A stretch of DNA of 64,000 nt from Chryseobacterium sp. FP211-J200 (lineage in GTDB: Bacteria > Bacteroidota > Bacteroidia > Flavobacteriales > Weeksellaceae), in contig NZ_LSHB01000067.1 in NCBI RefSeq assembly GCF_001643375.1, forward strand, positions 1 through 64,000, in the 5' to 3' direction. This document shows, piece after piece, positions 61,532-64,000 of this stretch. Numbering within the stretch: position 1 is the first letter of the stretch; each line of letters starts with the position of its first letter. Under the pieces are notes generated by a model. It was not told where the DNA came from and did not search any database. It saw only the letters and a program-made list of their open reading frames with translations. The position numbers and the translations under genes are program-made.

Positions 61532-62845
61532 TTGAATATAACAATTGTTGGCACCGGCTATGTGGGCCTAGTTACAGGAACTACACTGGCAGAAATAGGA
61601 AACTCTGTCTATTGTGTAGATATAGATGAAAAAAAGGTAGAAGCAATGAAAAACGGCGTGGTTCCTATCTATGAACCAGGTCTGGAAGAGATGTTCTTAA
61701 GAAACATCCAGGCAGAACGTATCTTTTTCACCACTGACCTGAAAGAAGCTTTAGAAAAGAGCGAAGTTATATTTTTGGCATTGCCAACGCCTCCAGGTGA
61801 GGACGGGTCTGCAGACCTTTCTTATGTTTTGAAAGTTGCCAACGACATCGGCGACCTGATGACGGAATATAAAGTTATTGTCAATAAAAGCACTGTTCCC
61901 GTTGGAACTGCTGACAAAGTAAGAGAAACAATTGCCGCAAAAACGGACATTCCTTTCGATGTAGTTTCCAATCCAGAATTTTTGAGAGAAGGATTTGCAG
62001 TAGAAGATTGTATGAATCCGAGCCGTGTGATCATCGGTTCTACTTCTGAAAAAGCTAGAAACATTATGGCGAAGTTATACCAGCCATTCACCAACATCGG
62101 CGTTCCTATTATCAATATGGACGAGAGATCCTCTGAATTGACAAAATACGCTGCCAACTCTTTCCTAGCAGTAAAAATCACCTTCATGAACGAGATTGCC
62201 AACTTCTGCGAAAAAGTAGGAGCTGACGTTGATCTTGTGAGACTTGGAATGGGAAGTGATGATAGAATAGGTCACAGATTCCTTTTCCCGGGAATTGGTT
62301 ATGGCGGCAGCTGTTTCCCGAAGGATGTAAAAGCATTACTAAACAGCGGAAAGCAAGAAGGTTATGATTTCCAATTGCTAGACGCTACAGAAAACATTAA
62401 TAAAACTCAAAAAGTAATCTTGGTTCCGGAATTGGAAAAATATTTCGGAGGTAATCTTCAAGGTAAAAAAATTGCGGTTTGGGGATTGGCTTTCAAGGCA
62501 AATACAGATGACATTAGAGAGGCTTCTTCTCTTGACAACATCAAACTTTTGTTGGAAAAAGGTGCTGAAGTGGTGGCTTATGATGCTATTGCAGAAGACA
62601 ATGTAAAGAAAATATTAGGTGACAAGATCACTTATGCAAAAGACATGTATTCTGCGCTGGAAGGTGCTGATGCGCTTTTAATTGCTACAGAGTGGCCGGA
62701 ATTCAAAAATCCAAACTTCAGTCTGATGGCCGAGAAAATGATCAACAAAGCCATTTTTGACGGACGAAATATGTTTCCACTGGAATTGCCAGAACAAAAT
62801 AAATTTTTCTACAAAAGCATCGGTAGAAAATTAGTAACTCAATAA
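61532..62845 (+). CDS. UDP-glucose/GDP-mannose dehydrogenase family protein (probable UDP-glucose 6-dehydrogenase)
   Basis: 437 residues from TTG at 61532, giving MNITIVGTGYVGLVTG; an in-frame TTG at 61508 overlaps the promoter's -7 box and is unlikely. Rossmann loop GTGYVG (6-12), NKSTVPVGTAD, PEFLREG, and the catalytic Cys261 in GYGGSCFPKD are all present. Oxidises UDP-glucose to UDP-glucuronate (or GDP-mannose analogously) for surface polysaccharide. Followed 8 nt later by rfbB, so it begins the sugar-nucleotide cluster. UDP-glucose specificity is likely but not proven. Confidence 0.9.
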   Translation: MNITIVGTGYVGLVTGTTLAEIGNSVYCVDIDEKKVEAMKNGVVPIYEPGLEEMFLRNIQAERIFFTTDLKEALEKSEVIFLALPTPPGEDGSADLSYVLKVANDIGDLMTEYKVIVNKSTVPVGTADKVRETIAAKTDIPFDVVSNPEFLREGFAVEDCMNPSRVIIGSTSEKARNIMAKLYQPFTNIGVPIINMDERSSELTKYAANSFLAVKITFMNEIANFCEKVGADVDLVRLGMGSDDRIGHRFLFPGIGYGGSCFPKDVKALLNSGKQEGYDFQLLDATENINKTQKVILVPELEKYFGGNLQGKKIAVWGLAFKANTDDIREASSLDNIKLLLEKGAEVVAYDAIAEDNVKKILGDKITYAKDMYSALEGADALLIATEWPEFKNPNFSLMAEKMINKAIFDGRNMFPLELPEQNKFFYKSIGRKLVTQ

Positions 62846-62853
62846 TATCACAA

Positions 62854-63933
62854 ATGAAAAACATCATCATTACCGGAGGTGCCGGTTTCATCGGATCTCA
62901 CGTTGTAAGAGAATTTGTAAAAAATAATCCAGAGTCAAAGATCATCAATCTTGATGCATTGACCTATGCTGGAAATCTTGAAAATCTTAAGGATATCGAG
63001 AACGAACCTAACTACGTTTTCGAAAAAGCAGACATTACAAAACCTGAAGAACTTAGAAAGGTTTTTGAAAAATATAATCCAGATGCAGTTGTACATTTAG
63101 CTGCAGAAAGCCACGTTGACAGAAGTATTACAGATCCTAATGCTTTTATTAATACGAATGTGAACGGAACAGCTAATCTTCTTAATCTTTGCATCGAATT
63201 CTGGACTTTAAACCCCGATCATACACACGGAAGATTCCCGAACGAGCCTAGAAAAAATCTTTTTTATCACGTTTCCACGGATGAAGTGTACGGAAGTTTA
63301 GGAGAGACAGGTTTCTTCTTGGAAACTACACCTTACGATCCACAATCGCCATATTCAGCTTCAAAAGCGGCTTCTGACCATTTGGTAAGAGCTTACGGGA
63401 ATACTTATGGAATGCCGTTTATTCTTTCAAACTGTTCTAATAACTACGGCCCAAATCATTTCCCTGAGAAATTGATCCCGCTTTGTATTTCGAATATCAT
63501 CAATGAAAAACCTTTGCCGATTTATGGAGATGGAAAATATACAAGAGACTGGTTGTTTGTGATCGATCACGCTAAAGCAATCCATCAGATCTTCAACGAA
63601 TCAAAAACTGGAGAAACTTACAATATCGGCGGTTTCAACGAGTGGCAGAATATTGACTTGGTTAAGGAATTGATCAAGCAAATGGATGAAAAGCTTGGAA
63701 AACCTGCAGGCCATTCAGAAAAATTGATCACTTACGTGAAAGACAGACCAGGCCACGACAAACGATACGCTATAGATGCTACAAAACTGAACAAAGATCT
63801 TGGTTGGAAGCCATCCGTAACCTTCGAACAAGGTTTAGGGAAAACCATCGATTGGTTCTTGGAAAACAAAGAATGGCTGGAAAATGTGACTTCTGGTGAT
63901 TATCAGAAATACTACGACGGACAGTATTCATAA
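62854..63933 (+). CDS. rfbB: dTDP-glucose 4,6-dehydratase
   Basis: 359 residues, extended SDR. NAD loop GGAGFIGSHV (8-17), LDALTYAGNLENL, LAAESHVDRSI, HVSTDEVYGSL and the catalytic YSASKAASDH (Tyr and Lys) are intact; the active-site Thr-Asp-Glu triad lies in STDEVYG. Second step of dTDP-L-rhamnose synthesis: dTDP-glucose to the 4-keto-6-deoxy sugar. The partner rfbA begins 18 nt downstream. Supports synthesis of O-antigen or other surface polysaccharide. Confidence 0.97.
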   Translation: MKNIIITGGAGFIGSHVVREFVKNNPESKIINLDALTYAGNLENLKDIENEPNYVFEKADITKPEELRKVFEKYNPDAVVHLAAESHVDRSITDPNAFINTNVNGTANLLNLCIEFWTLNPDHTHGRFPNEPRKNLFYHVSTDEVYGSLGETGFFLETTPYDPQSPYSASKAASDHLVRAYGNTYGMPFILSNCSNNYGPNHFPEKLIPLCISNIINEKPLPIYGDGKYTRDWLFVIDHAKAIHQIFNESKTGETYNIGGFNEWQNIDLVKELIKQMDEKLGKPAGHSEKLITYVKDRPGHDKRYAIDATKLNKDLGWKPSVTFEQGLGKTIDWFLENKEWLENVTSGDYQKYYDGQYS

Positions 63934-63951
63934 CACAAACTGAAAACCATT

Positions 63952-64000
63952 ATGAAAGGAATCATATTAGCCGGCGGATCCGGAACCAGACTTTTTCCAT
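63952..64000 (+). CDS. rfbA: Glucose-1-phosphate thymidylyltransferase, N-terminus only
   Basis: Cut by the window end. The visible MKGIILAGGSGTRLFP is the pyrophosphorylase signature (GGxGTRL) with Arg and Leu at the expected spots. In the dTDP-rhamnose pathway RfbA makes dTDP-glucose, the substrate of RfbB encoded just upstream. Only 16 codons are seen, so identity rests on this motif and position. Confidence 0.88.
   Translation, partial: MKGIILAGGSGTRLFP

Overview
The window looks like chromosomal DNA of a flavobacterium of the Chryseobacterium / Epilithonimonas type (Bacteroidota, Weeksellaceae). The DNA is AT-rich. Promoters follow the Bacteroidota pattern (TTTG, about 19 nt, TAnnTTTG). 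It carries a SusC/SusD pair, type IX secretion genes, tandem GLPGLI proteins, DUF4293, an ATP-dependent PEP carboxykinase, BshC and a two-polypeptide MetH. Genus and species are inference from gene content. I see no rRNA, tRNA, CRISPR array, transposase or phage gene.

Layout. 1-10.9 kb (minus strand): a methionine block read as metX - hom (ACT plus homoserine dehydrogenase) - metB/metZ - metH N-part - metH C-part - metF, then hutI and a HAD phosphatase. It is headed by a clear promoter and a SAM-I riboswitch at 10737-10837. 11-15.1 kb: SDR dehydrogenase, GH63-type glucosidase, OsmC protein. 15.4-23 kb (plus): TonB-C-like secreted protein, miaB, a lipoprotein, a TPR protein, a sigma-54 activator, lptE and an acidic repeat/TPR protein. 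23-24.8 kb (minus): two GLPGLI proteins. 25-29.8 kb (plus): the suf operon (sufA-sufB-sufC-sufD), interrupted by a four-helix-bundle gene with inverted-repeat flanks and by an exported hydroxyisourate hydrolase; its start site overlaps a perfect palindrome resembling an IscR site. 30-41 kb: mixed housekeeping genes (HExxH protein, TPR paralogue, tRNA-binding protein, ABC exporter, M28 peptidase, DUF4293, rho, GNAT, DoxX-like protein, T9SS plug-type protein, MBL hydrolase). 41-50.5 kb (minus): pckA, GHMP kinase, fabD, LysM/periplasmic-binding protein, bshC, putative porin. 50.5-56.3 kb (minus): susC-susD plus a T9SS-secreted beta-propeller. 56.6-61.4 kb (minus): rimP-nusA-infB. 61.5-64 kb (plus): start of a surface-polysaccharide locus (UDP-sugar dehydrogenase, rfbB, truncated rfbA).

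The most unusual content lies between genes. Four intergenic copies of a roughly 125-160 nt structured repeat (6781, 11855, 29861, 48436) fall into two subfamilies with one shared skeleton. One subfamily shows a compensatory change in its terminal stem, which indicates selection on folding. Other small repeat families include one whose copy supplies the last codons of the metH N-part. Also notable are interleaved divergent promoters at rho and the cassette-like insertion in the suf operon.
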